From contig NZ_BNBL01000011.1 in assembly GCF_014655595.1 (NCBI RefSeq), positions 1-64,000 of the forward strand: a stretch of DNA of 64,000 nt, read 5' to 3'. This DNA is from Streptomyces griseocarneus. GTDB lineage: Bacteria; Actinomycetota; Actinomycetes; Streptomycetales; Streptomycetaceae. Position numbers and translations under genes: made by a program. Shown here one piece after another: positions 16,921 through 25,283 of the stretch (within the stretch, counting starts at the first letter, position 1; the number at the start of each line of letters is the position of its first letter). Under the pieces are notes generated by a model that saw nothing but the letters and a program-made list of their open reading frames with translations, had not been told where the DNA came from and ran no database searches.

Positions 16921-17841
16921 ATGAAAGCTGTGATCGTTCGTTCCTTCGGTGGCCCGGAAGTCCTTGAGGTGGCGGAGGTTCCGGTGCCGGTACCGGGTTC
17001 CGGCCAGGTCCGGATCCGGGTCGCCGCCGCGGCTGTCAACCCGGTGGACGTCCAGACCCGCTCCGGCGCGCTCACGGCGGGCGGCCTGCTCCCTGAGCGG
17101 GAGGTCATCGGCATCGGCTGGGATGTCGCCGGCACCGTCGATGCGCTCGGGCCCGAGGTCGTTGGCTTCCGACTCGGCGACGCGGTGATCGGGTTGTCCG
17201 ACCGGCTGGCGCTGCGGCTCAAGACGCAGGCCGAGTACGTGGTGCTGGATGCGGACGCGGTCGCTGCGGTGCCGGCCGGCACCGACCCGGTGGCTGCGGC
17301 GACCCTGCCCTTGGGCGGGCTCACCGCTGCTCAGGCACTCGATGTCGCCGGGGCCGAGCCCGGCGAGACGCTGCTGGTCACCGGAGCGGCGGGGGCGGTG
17401 GGCGGCTACACGGTGCAGCTCGCCGCGCTGGCCGGTTTGCGGGTCGTTGCGGTCGCGGGCGGCGGCGACGAGGAGTTGGTGCGCGACCTCGGCGCGGAGT
17501 TCTTCGTGCCGCGGACTGCGGACCTGCCCGCCGCGGTGCGCGACCTGGTGCCCGGCGGCGTGCACGCCGCGGTCGACGCGGCGTCCGTGGGCATGCTCGC
17601 GCTGGACGCGGTGCGCGGCGGGGGCTCGCTGGTCAGCGTGCTGGGCAACGCGCCGACGCCGCTGCGCGGCATCCGGGTGGGCAACGTGTGGATCCGCGCG
17701 GACGGCCCCCGCCTCGCCAAGTTGGCCGCAGCCGGGCTGCGTCCGCGGGTCGCCGACGTCCTGCCGCTGGACAAGGTCGCCGAGGCGCACCGCAGGCTGG
17801 CGGCGGGTGGGCTGCGCGGTCGCCTGGTGCTGGTGCCTTGA
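16921..17841 (+). CDS. NADP-dependent zinc-free MDR oxidoreductase (quinone oxidoreductase-like)
   Basis: 306 aa. The medium-chain dehydrogenase fold starts MKAVIVRSFGGPEVLEVAEV. AAAAVNPVDVQTRSG and GWDVAGTVDALGPEV are the family core, and the Rossmann motif is LLVTGAAGAVGGYTVQLAAL. There are no structural-zinc cysteines, so it belongs to the QOR/zeta-crystallin group. It probably reduces quinones or enones. It is divergent from HxlR, which often controls such detoxifying enzymes. Confidence 0.92.
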   Translation: MKAVIVRSFGGPEVLEVAEVPVPVPGSGQVRIRVAAAAVNPVDVQTRSGALTAGGLLPEREVIGIGWDVAGTVDALGPEVVGFRLGDAVIGLSDRLALRLKTQAEYVVLDADAVAAVPAGTDPVAAATLPLGGLTAAQALDVAGAEPGETLLVTGAAGAVGGYTVQLAALAGLRVVAVAGGGDEELVRDLGAEFFVPRTADLPAAVRDLVPGGVHAAVDAASVGMLALDAVRGGGSLVSVLGNAPTPLRGIRVGNVWIRADGPRLAKLAAAGLRPRVADVLPLDKVAEAHRRLAAGGLRGRLVLVP

Positions 17842-17939
17842 TGCGAAGGTCACCCCTCCGTGCAGGCCGTGAAAACAACGACAACGCGGGGCAGGAACTC
17901 GCGAGAAGCAGTCGAACACGGGGCGTCGGCGGGCCGGCG

Positions 17940-18321
17940 GAGGTTGATCGACGGGATCCGCTGGCGGGTGCGAACCGGCGCCCCCTGGCAGGACCTGCCA
18001 GCCGAGTACGGGACGTGGCAGACGGTCTACGGACTCTTCAGGCGTGGCAGCGTGACGGGGTCCGGTCGGCGGTGCTGACTGGGCCGCAGGCCCGGGCGGA
18101 CGCCGTCGGACCTGCCGATCAGGCCGGCCACCGCAGACGCCGGGGGACGTCTGCTGGGCGGCCTCCGGCTCTCGACCGCGAGAACTACAAGGCCCGGAAC
18201 GCAGTCGAGTGCTGCATCAACCGTCTGACGCGCAACCGGGCAGTAGCCACCCGCTTCGACAATTTCACGGTCCGCTTCGAGGCCACCGTCTCCATCGCCG
18301 CAATTCAACGAATGGCTGTGA
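17940..18321 (+). pseudogene. IS5-family transposase remnant
   Basis: The N-terminal block RRRLIDGIRWRVRTGAPWQD then LPAEYGTWQTVYGLFRR is typical of Streptomyces IS5-type transposases. It then shifts frame (LQAWQRDGV), loses the catalytic core and resumes at the C-terminus with LDRENYKARNAVECCINRLT and RFEATVSIAAI. A single inserted base near 18306 shifts the normal NEWL-stop ending at 18319-18321. It is clearly dead. Confidence 0.85.
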
Positions 18322-18793
18322 CGGCCGTTTCAACGGCACGCTGGTGGACTATGGCGAATCGCAGCTCTGGACGTTCCCAAGTCACCTTCGGTGGAGTCGG
18401 GGGAACCGTCCCCACCCGCTCGGCACCCATGCGCAGGTAGAACTGTTCCGCTGGAGGGTTCGATACGACACGCACGTAGGCCAAGCCCGCCCTCCCCGCC
18501 TCGCCGAGCATGTGCTCCATGAGCATTCGTCCGACCCCCGAGCCCTGCGCCCCGTCAGACACGAACGCCAGATCCAGCTCAGCGGGTTCCAGTACCAACG
18601 AGTAGAAGCCCACGAGCTGTCCGGCCGCGCCGACAGCGGCAAAGACCTGATGCTGCTCGATGTACTCAGCAGTGACCCGGTAGCCGGCGATGACCGTGGC
18701 GTACTGCCCCCGGTACGCACTGGACCCCTGCATCAGTGCGGTGAGGCCCTCCGCGTCCACCGCGGTGGCACGCCTGATCGTCATGAACTCCAT
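18305..18793 (-). CDS. GNAT-family N-acetyltransferase
   Basis: 162 aa if started at 18793, where a TATACT box 7 nt upstream suggests a leaderless transcript; an ATG at 18784 has GGAG before it and is equally possible. GNAT motif A is SDGAQGSGVGRMLMEHMLGE and the later strand is YVRVVSNPPAEQFYLRMGAE. The last dozen residues run into the IS5 remnant, so the C-terminus may have been altered by the insertion. Substrate unknown. Confidence 0.82.
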   Translation of the reverse strand: MEFMTIRRATAVDAEGLTALMQGSSAYRGQYATVIAGYRVTAEYIEQHQVFAAVGAAGQLVGFYSLVLEPAELDLAFVSDGAQGSGVGRMLMEHMLGEAGRAGLAYVRVVSNPPAEQFYLRMGAERVGTVPPTPPKVTWERPELRFAIVHQRAVETAVTAIR

Positions 18794-19014
18794 GGAACGC
18801 AGTATAGGGATGCAAGGCAGAGAGCCTCTTACATGCAGGGTTACTTCGGTCCTTTCAAAACACGGCCTAGCCCTTCGGATACCGGCTCATGCCGTCGGCA
18901 GCGACCGGCTGTCGCGACGCTTGGGCACCACCGCCGGAACCGGTGCGGCGGCGCCGACAGCGGTCTGGGGGACGTTCTCCTGGCCGGGACGGGTGACCTT
19001 CTGCGGTTCCGGGA

Positions 19015-19189
19015 TCAGCAGCTCGCGATCTCGCAGTCGAGCACGACGCAGATGACGTCCAGGCCGATCCCGCATGCCTCGCTCACCCGCAGGCCGGCCT
19101 GGGACATCAGCTTCGAGGCGGTGTAGTTCCGGGCGGTCGGGTCGAAGGCGAGGAGGCTCGGGTTGGCGGGGCCGGCAGTACGTCACAAG
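19015..19189 (-). pseudogene. Tyrosine-recombinase (integrase) fragment
   Basis: The reverse frame reads FDPTARNYTASKLMSQAGLR then VSEACGIGLDVI, resembling the AGLRxxE arginine motif region of phage-type integrases. A stop follows at 19015, and the catalytic HxxR and Tyr parts are absent. The surrounding 480 bp between the GNAT and MFS genes has no other recognisable gene. Confidence 0.4.
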
Positions 19190-19276
19190 CCAACAGAGCA
19201 TGCGAAGGAGGAAGAACGCCCTGGCCACAGGGCAGGGACTCGGCGGGGCTCAGGAGAACTCGCGGGATGCCGCGCA

Positions 19277-20557
19277 TCAGGCGCGGCCCGGTGTCGGCTC
19301 CGGCTTTGGCTCCGGCTCGGAGAGAAGCGCTGCCGCGCGGCGGGGAAGCAGCAGCGGGGTCGCCAGCAGGAGCACGCCGGCCAGGCCGATGGCTGTACGC
19401 AGGCCGAGCAGGCCGCCGAGCACGCCCCAGACGGCCGTCAGGAGCGCGGTCGAGGCCTTGGTCGTCACCGCCCAGGCGGACAGCGTGCGGGCGACCCGGT
19501 CGGTTGCGGTGCGCTCGAGGCGGTAGGTGGCGTAGACGGGGTTGAAGACTCCGCAGCAGAAGATGAGCCCGAGCTCGACTCCCATGACCAGCAGCAGCCC
19601 TCCGGTGCCCGGCCCCAGGAAGGCCAGGCCGACGGGCCAGAGCGCGCGCAGTACTCCGGCCGCGACCAGGACCTGGTGCTGCCCGAATCGGGTGACGAGC
19701 GGTCGGGCCAGCCGCGAACCGAGCAGGCCGGCGATCGAGGGCACGGCGAATGCGAGGCCGTATTGCCACGGTGCGAACCCGAGTCGGCCGAGCATCAGGA
19801 CGGCCAGCAGCGGCTGGGCGGCCATCACCAGGCCGTTGAACAAGGCGGTGTTGAAGAACAGTGGACGCAGCGTCGCGTCGGCGAGGATGTACCGCCAGCC
19901 GTCGAGCAGGTCCCGGGCCCGCATGCGCGCGGCCTCCCGGGGCTCGGGCCGCGGCTCGTGCCCGCCCGTCGCGCGGATGCCCAGGGCCGAGAGCAGGTAG
20001 CTGACCGCGTCGGCCACCACCGTCGCCACCGGACCGAGGAGCCCGATCGCCGCGCCGCCCAGCGGTGGTCCGATGATCGTGGTCGTCCAGGCCGTGGACT
20101 CGAATCGGGCGTTGGCGACGAGCAGGTCCTCGGCCGGCAGCAGCGTCTTCAGGTACGCGCCGGAGGCGGCGCGGAAGGTGATGTCGGCCGCCGCGACGAC
20201 GACCGAGACCAGCAGGAGCTGGAGGAAGGTGAGCACGCCGAGCGCAAACGCGGTGGGGATCGTCAGCAGCGCTGCGAACCGCACCAGATCCATCGCGATC
20301 AGCACCGGCCGCTTGCGGCGGAACTCCACCCACGGGCCGAGCGGCACCGCCACGGCCGCGCCCACCGCAGCCCCCACGGAGGAGAGCGCGGCGACCTCGG
20401 CCGGTCCGGCGTGCAGCACCTGGATGGCGATCAGCGGGAACGCGCCGAAGGCGAGCCACGTGCCGAGCGCGCTGGTCCCGTACGCTCCCCAGAGCCACCC
20501 GAACCGCCGCCCCAGCCGAGGTCCGAGCAGACGTCCCAGCCGGTGCCCGCTCCTCAT
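19277..20557 (-). CDS. MFS transporter (12-TM, enterobactin exporter-like)
   Basis: 426 aa from the ATG at 20557, with GAGGGG upstream; the longer frame adds unrelated sequence. About twelve hydrophobic segments are present. The loop after TM2 reads GPWVEFRRKRPVLIAMDLVRF, the MFS motif-A equivalent of the MFS_3 group, and FESTAWTTTIIGPPLGGAAIG is another family segment. The C-terminus is rich in Glu, Pro and Lys. Likely a drug or siderophore exporter; substrate unknown. Confidence 0.88.
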   Translation of the reverse strand: MRSGHRLGRLLGPRLGRRFGWLWGAYGTSALGTWLAFGAFPLIAIQVLHAGPAEVAALSSVGAAVGAAVAVPLGPWVEFRRKRPVLIAMDLVRFAALLTIPTAFALGVLTFLQLLLVSVVVAAADITFRAASGAYLKTLLPAEDLLVANARFESTAWTTTIIGPPLGGAAIGLLGPVATVVADAVSYLLSALGIRATGGHEPRPEPREAARMRARDLLDGWRYILADATLRPLFFNTALFNGLVMAAQPLLAVLMLGRLGFAPWQYGLAFAVPSIAGLLGSRLARPLVTRFGQHQVLVAAGVLRALWPVGLAFLGPGTGGLLLVMGVELGLIFCCGVFNPVYATYRLERTATDRVARTLSAWAVTTKASTALLTAVWGVLGGLLGLRTAIGLAGVLLLATPLLLPRRAAALLSEPEPKPEPTPGRA

Positions 20558-21230
20558 TCCCGACCCCTCGCCACTCACCCGCACAACCGATCCACGACGG
20601 ACGGCCCCCTCCCTTGCCGCGGACAACGGGGGTTGCTTCGCGCAGCGGCTCGGCGACATCGCCGCAGGCCGCACTCGGCGAGGCCCCAGACAATAGGGCG
20701 TTGTCTACGTTGTCCATGGGAAGACTTCACGGCCGTCCGGCCGCCGATGCTACGGCAGTTGCGCCGGTCTTCGAGGCTGCTGTATCCGTCAGGTGGCCAT
20801 CACAAGGTTGTTGGCGGACGTCAGGCTCTCCTTGGCCGGCCGCCGTGGCCGGGTCGATGCGCATGCGGATCAGTACGATCGTGTGCAGCGCCCGGTGAGC
20901 TGCCGGTCGCCGCTCCGATTCAGCCTCCAAAGCGCAGGCCGAGCGGGCCAAAGCCGGCTGAAGGGCGCTGCCTGGCCGACCCCCGAGCCGGCGGGGTCGC
21001 CGGCAGCAGGGGGAGTCGCGGGGCGCATCGGCGGCTTCGCGCGTTGCTCCGTGAAGGGGCGGAGTAACCGCCTCACACCTCTCCCGTACGTCGGTTGGCG
21101 CGCTGCCGCGCGCCGAGCTCCGCAGGCTCGAAAGCCGTCGGCCGGGAATCCCGGCCGACGGACTGAGGGGGTCCAGGGGCCCAGGGGTCCATGGGCGCAG
21201 GGCGGCCCGGACCCGGCCTGAGGCTGTCCG
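20558..21230. other. About 670 bp without a supported gene
   Basis: No frame carries a recognisable domain. The reverse strand near 20820-20900 reads IVLIRMRIDPATAA, possibly the relic of a gene. A strong hairpin lies at 21135-21161. Confidence 0.35.
21135..21161. terminator. Perfect 12-bp hairpin
   Basis: CCGTCGGCCGGG, loop AAT, then its exact complement. It lies 70 bp downstream of the secreted lipase gene (reverse strand), so it is probably that gene's terminator. Confidence 0.65.
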
Positions 21231-22220
21231 CTACCTGAACAGGCGGTCTCCGCTGGTGGCCATGCGGTGGCTGGAGCTGTGACGGTTCACCCAGTCACGG
21301 ACAAGGTTGATGGCGTTGGCGCACTGCCAGCCGTTGTCGTACTCGTGCTCTCCGGTGAAGTTGCCGTAGCCCGCGATGATGCCGTCCACACGCGCATCGC
21401 CCAGCAGCTTGTCGACGTACCAGGGATCGTTGTAGGTGGTCGTCCAGGACAGCGTGGCCGCGAGCTGTCCGGCGGCGCGGTCCGCGGCGCCCTTCTTCAG
21501 TTCCGCGCACGTGTTGCGGCTGGCTTCGGTGCAGTTGCCGAAACCGTTGGCGATATTGCCGTCACCGTAGTCCATCACCCGGCGACCGGCCGGGAATCCG
21601 GAGCCGGACCGGTTGAAGGCGTTTCGGACCTGATCGCGGGTCCCGGTCGTGGTGATGCCCTCCAGTTTGCCGAGCTTGCCTTCCAGGCTCTTCCAGCCCC
21701 TGCCGCCGACGTCCGGGGTGCTGCCGCCGTGGTACTCGTAGAAGCCGTAGAGCACCTGGATCCCGGCAGCCGTCAGCCTCTGCGCCTTGTCCCGCAGTCC
21801 GGCGACGCTGCACCCACGGTTCTGCTGTTCCCCGCAGTAGTTCGGGTCCTTGATGTCCAGCCAGACCAACGCCAGCCGACGCCCTGCGTTGGCGTTGGAG
21901 ACGATGCGGTCGATCATGCTGTCGAAGCTGGGGCCCCGCCGGTTGTCACCGGCTGAGGAACAGTCGTGATAGGCGCGCCATTCGTTCGGATTCCACCAGG
22001 CACAGACGTCGATCTCGATGCCGTTGGCGCCATGTTTGAGCGCGGCGTCCACGCCGTCCACGGTGTCGACCCGGTGCGCGATGGCGTAGATCGCGTGGCG
22101 CTGATCGGCTGCTGCCGCCGAGGTCGTACCGAGCGCGGTGGCACCGATGATCCCGCACAGTGCCGCCAGCACCGCCAGTGCCCTCCGCGGGCCGGCGCCA
22201 TGTCGAAGGTGAGTGGTCAA
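21231..22220 (-). CDS. Secreted sphingomyelinase D/phospholipase D-like enzyme (GDPD fold)
   Basis: 329 aa from a TTG at 22220, chosen because AAGGAG lies 8 nt upstream. The signal peptide RRALAVLAALCGIIGATALG ends near SAAAA. The mature N-terminus AIYAIAHRVDTVDGVDAALK, followed by HGANGIEIDVCAWW and WRAYHDCS, gives the catalytic His, the Glu-x-Asp metal ligands and the second His of the sphingomyelinase-D family. That family includes corynebacterial PLD and spider toxins. Further matches are LVWLDIKDPNYC, VLYGFYEYHGG, MDYGDGNIANGFGNC and VDGIIAGYGNF. It should act outside the cell on choline phospholipids or sphingomyelin. Confidence 0.88.
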   Translation of the reverse strand: MTTHLRHGAGPRRALAVLAALCGIIGATALGTTSAAAADQRHAIYAIAHRVDTVDGVDAALKHGANGIEIDVCAWWNPNEWRAYHDCSSAGDNRRGPSFDSMIDRIVSNANAGRRLALVWLDIKDPNYCGEQQNRGCSVAGLRDKAQRLTAAGIQVLYGFYEYHGGSTPDVGGRGWKSLEGKLGKLEGITTTGTRDQVRNAFNRSGSGFPAGRRVMDYGDGNIANGFGNCTEASRNTCAELKKGAADRAAGQLAATLSWTTTYNDPWYVDKLLGDARVDGIIAGYGNFTGEHEYDNGWQCANAINLVRDWVNRHSSSHRMATSGDRLFR

Positions 22221-22494
22221 GAAAGGTACTCCTTCAAGTCGGTGGCGCCACCCGGCACCGCCCGAATCTCTGCATACGCACCAGATCGTTGGATGTGGCG
22301 CTTGGACCACCCGAGCTTGCGGGGTAATGCGTCCCGGCCGCCACGAAACCCGGACACTTCGGGACGCTGGAACGCGAAAGTGAGCTCTGACCAGGGGAGA
22401 CGTAAGCGGCCTGGAACGCCTGAATGGAACGCTCCGGGCCACACCGGGACGGGGAACACCTCTGCCGGCTCCGGCAAGGCGATGCCGGTGAATC

Positions 22495-22599
22495 GCCTAC
22501 GGACGCACCGAGCAGGCGCTGCAACGGCTCGCCGAGGTGCTCGGCGTGGACTGGTCCGAGCGGATCTGCGAGGCGGAAAGCCACCACGAGGACCGCTGA
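22495..22599 (+). pseudogene. C-terminal fragment of unknown protein
   Basis: The open frame without a start reads AYGRTEQALQRLAEVLGVDW then SERICEAESHHEDR and stop. The composition is convincingly coding, but the N-terminal part is missing. No family recognised. Confidence 0.3.
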
Positions 22600-22717
22600 G
22601 GCCCCTGCTCCCACCCCTGGTAGCCCAAAAGAGTAGAGCTCTCGAGCGGATGGATTTCGCTGCCGTCGGGCAGGGGCCCTGTCCTCAGGCGCCGGGGCTG
22701 GGGTGGTCCCAGCGGTC

Positions 22718-23042
22718 GACGGGTCTCCTGCAGGGTGCTGTCCGCGCCGATGACGGTCTCGTTGCCGCCGGGCAGGACGTCGAAGGGCCGGTACCACGAG
22801 CGCATCTCCGCCTCGCCGTACTCGCTCGCCTGCGGTTTGGTGGCATGCCGGGCCAGGGTCTCCCCGAACGGGCACGTCCAGGTAGAAGCCGTAGGTCGGG
22901 CCGCGGTGGTCAGTGCGCAGCCGGGCGAGCATGTCGCCGTAGTGGTCGGCGTAGAGGATGCCCTCGACCATGACGTGGTACCCGGCGTCGAGGGCGTAGC
23001 GGGCGACGATGTCGATCAGGCCGATGTTCGCCGCACCGGGAC
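22718..23042 (-). pseudogene. Frameshifted P-loop kinase-like gene
   Basis: Two reverse frames together encode one protein: GAANIGLIDIVARYAL, GYHVMVEGILYADHYGDML and TYGFYLDVP in the first. After a frameshift near 22840 come MRSWYRPFDVLPGGNETVIG and ADSTLQET. This is the C-terminal two thirds of the small actinobacterial kinases of the AAA/zeta-like group. The N-terminal Walker A part is not found. Dead by truncation and frameshift. Confidence 0.6.
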
Positions 23043-23257
23043 GGTCGCGCGCTGCACTCGGACGAGGGCCCCAGGGCCTTGCCCCGGCGAGGGGTCGGCT
23101 GCGGCTTCTCGCGTTCGTTCAACCCCCAGGGATCACGGAACTGCCTGTGGTCAGATTCGTACTTCGAGTGGGGTCATGGCGAACCGGGCACTGGTCCGCA
23201 GCTGCCCATGGGCGGTTGCAGATCGGCCCCCGGCCGGGCTGGGGCGGGTCCCACGGG

Positions 23258-23500
23258 TCAGGCGGTCGGTTGTGCAGTGGTACGAGGCGGGAGCGAGCTG
23301 GCGGTGGCTCCGTGATGGTTGCGTCCGGTGCCGGGCAGTGGGCGGGTGTGTTCTGCGGCCTGTACGAGCCGGCGCAGAGCCTGGCTGGTGGCCACGGGTT
23401 CGGGGGTCGTGGTCGGCGCGGACATCCAGGTGGTCCGGACCGGCAGCACCAGCGAGTCGCGGTCCTTGTGTGACAGCACGCCGGTCAGCGGGTCCATCAC
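23258..23500 (-). CDS. Unrecognised small protein, coupled to the gene upstream
   Basis: 80 aa from GTG at 23500 (or the adjacent ATG at 23497). The GTG overlaps the upstream stop as GTGA. The sequence begins MDPLTGVLSHKDRDSLVLPV and continues with EPVATSQALRRLVQAAEHTR, then a Thr/Pro/His-rich tail. No signal peptide or membrane helix. I recognise no family. The overlap with 23497-23706 argues for a genuine two-gene unit; a single gene broken by a frameshift is the main alternative. Confidence 0.4.
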   Translation of the reverse strand: MMDPLTGVLSHKDRDSLVLPVRTTWMSAPTTTPEPVATSQALRRLVQAAEHTRPLPGTGRNHHGATASSLPPRTTAQPTA

Positions 23501-23706
23501 GGTCCCTGCCGGGAGACGGCGTAGGAGAGCAGCGCATCGGCTCGTGCCGTTCCGAGAAAGTTCTCGACGCGGCAGACCGGCGTGGGCACCACGATCCGAG
23601 GGGCCTGCGGAGCAGACGACCACCGGTATGTGAACGGCAGTACATCAGCGCCGATCTCGCCGTCGGGTTCCAGGACTCCTCCATACGTGCCTACGACGGT
23701 AGACAC
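23497..23706 (-). CDS. Unrecognised small protein, first of a coupled pair
   Basis: 69 aa from a GTG at 23706 with AGGAGG 11 nt upstream. It reads MSTVVGTYGGVLEPDGEIGA, then LPFTYRWSSAPQAPRIVVPT and NFLGTARADALLSYAVSRQG. It is compact, beta-rich and soluble-looking. No family recognised. Its stop overlaps the next start (GTGA), suggesting co-translation. Confidence 0.42.
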   Translation of the reverse strand: MSTVVGTYGGVLEPDGEIGADVLPFTYRWSSAPQAPRIVVPTPVCRVENFLGTARADALLSYAVSRQGP

Positions 23707-24009
23707 ACGGCACAGGGCCTCCTAGACGCGAACGGGCCGCTCGGCCAAATGAGTTCTTGGTGCGGCGGCTGGAGAGCTGGAGACAGCCCTGGCCGAGAGA
23801 CCGGCCCCACCGCACACGCTCCAGTGCCTCGTTCGGCGCGTCTGGACCCGAGGCCGACCCTCATGCTGCGGGGCGCTGTCGTGCGAGGCGGGCCGGATCG
23901 CTGAGGGTCGGGGCCGGCGGCACGTTGCCCCGGAAGGGACTCACGCCCGGCCAGCAGGGCGCGGCGCTGCTCTTCCTCGTGGGCGGAAGTCGGAGCGGGT
24001 CGATGCCGG
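23707..24009. other. About 300 bp, no gene seen
   Basis: The region between the small-protein pair and the AsnC-type regulator shows no supported reading frame or clear repeat. Confidence 0.35.
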
Positions 24010-25017
24010 TCAGGTGCCGGTGGTGAGCCGTTTGACCTCGCGGAGGATGGGGGCGGTCTCGACGGCCTGGATGCCGGGGAGTGAGCCGATGCGGTGGTCG
24101 AGGTAGTGGTGGAGGTCGTGGCCGCCGCGGAAGACCCCGGTGGCCACGAGGTTGTGCGGACCGGTGGTGGCGGCGGCGAAGGCTATTTCGGGGTGGGTGG
24201 CCAGGGCGCGGCCGGCGGCGGAGACGTCGCCGGGGGCCACCCGCAGCCAGAGGTGGGTCATCAGGTGGTAGCCCAGGTGCCGGGGCGCGAAGTCCACGGA
24301 GAAGCCCAGCGCGCCCTGGGTCCTGAGGCGTTCGAGGTGGCGTTGGACGCTGGAGGGCGAGCGGCCGGTGGCGGCCGCGAGCTCGGGCAGGCCGGCCCGG
24401 CCGTCCTTGGCCAGCTCGGTGAGGAGAGCGCGGTCGGTGGCATCCAGAGCCAAGGGTTCGGGGTGTCCGGGGCGCTCCGAGGCCGGCAGCGGGATGCCGT
24501 CCTCGTCCGTGGGGGCCGGGCCGAACGGCACCCCGTGGGCGTACCAGGTGCTGGTGATACCGGTGAAGAGGTGCAGCAGGCAGTGTGCGCCGACGCCGGT
24601 CAGGCGCGGGGTGCGGGGCAGTGTCTCCAGGAGCAGGGCGTCCCGCTCGTGCGGTGTGGAGGTGGTGAGGGCGCAGTACAGCTCGGTGCCCCCGGAGGTG
24701 AGCGAGATCCAGCTGGTGTCGGGCCGGCGGGCCAGGGCCTGGGCGACGGAGCCCGCGGAGTCGGGAGCGCAGTGGATGCGCAGCAGCCAACGGGTCATCC
24801 CCAGCCGTGCCGGGACCGCCTGGCCGACGACGCGCAGGCCCAGGGTGCGCAGTCGGCTGTAGCGGCGGCCCACGGTGCGTTCCGAGGCGCCCAGCCGGTG
24901 CGCGATGCGGCTCAGTGCCGCCCGGCCGTCGAGCTGGAGGGCTTGTAACAGTCCCAGTTCCACAACGTCGAAGGTGACCGACTCCCCCACCGTGACCTCC
25001 CGTGCGTTCGGCGCCAT
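24010..25017 (-). CDS. Double-module Lrp/AsnC-family regulator
   Basis: 335 aa from the ATG at 25017, about twice the length of a single Lrp. It holds two HTH plus RAM modules. Module 1 is LLQALQLDGRAALSRIAHRL then GASERTVGRRYSRLRTLGLR. Module 2 is LLTELAKDGRAGLPELAAAT with SPSSVQRHLERLRTQGALGF. Two effector segments (LRIHCAPDSAGSVAQALARR; TGVFRGGHDLHHYLDHRIGS) follow the HTHs. It is divergent from an isopenicillin-N-synthase-like oxygenase, with four 20-bp repeats in the intergenic region. Ligand unknown, perhaps an amino acid. Confidence 0.9.
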   Translation of the reverse strand: MAPNAREVTVGESVTFDVVELGLLQALQLDGRAALSRIAHRLGASERTVGRRYSRLRTLGLRVVGQAVPARLGMTRWLLRIHCAPDSAGSVAQALARRPDTSWISLTSGGTELYCALTTSTPHERDALLLETLPRTPRLTGVGAHCLLHLFTGITSTWYAHGVPFGPAPTDEDGIPLPASERPGHPEPLALDATDRALLTELAKDGRAGLPELAAATGRSPSSVQRHLERLRTQGALGFSVDFAPRHLGYHLMTHLWLRVAPGDVSAAGRALATHPEIAFAAATTGPHNLVATGVFRGGHDLHHYLDHRIGSLPGIQAVETAPILREVKRLTTGT

Positions 25018-25027
25018 CTCGTACTGT

Positions 25028-25107
25028 CCGCGACAGGGGCCGACGGCCCGCGACAGGGACCGACTGCCCGCGACCGGGACCGACTGTCCGCGGCAGGGTC
25101 CGACGAT
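25028..25107. repeat. Four tandem 20-bp repeats in the AsnC/oxygenase intergenic region
   Basis: Units at 25028-25047, 25048-25067, 25068-25087 and 25088-25107 follow CCGCGACAGGGNCCGACNGN with two to four changes. The unit junctions give inverted repeats such as CTGTC-CGC-GACAG (25024-25036). The repeats start 11 bp from the regulator's ATG. A 20-bp period puts every copy on nearly the same face of the helix, as expected for Lrp-type oligomer binding. The operator role is inferred. Confidence 0.75.
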
Positions 25108-25283
25108 AGGCGCCCGGTGCCGGCCGCGCCCGCGGCCTGCCGCATTCTCCCGTCCCACCGGCCGAGGTCGCCTGTTCCTCCCGTTTCCCGGCGGCCGGCT
25201 GGGTGGCGCCCGCTCCTCGAACGACCATGGCCGGACCGCTTCACCACCCGGGGACGCGGATGAACATGGAGGAGAAGGGCAGC

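Noticed and set aside
19163..21067. 634-codon plus-strand ORF over the MFS gene
   Set aside because: Antisense shadow of the MFS gene with repetitive Arg/Gln/Glu composition; it runs through non-coding sequence.
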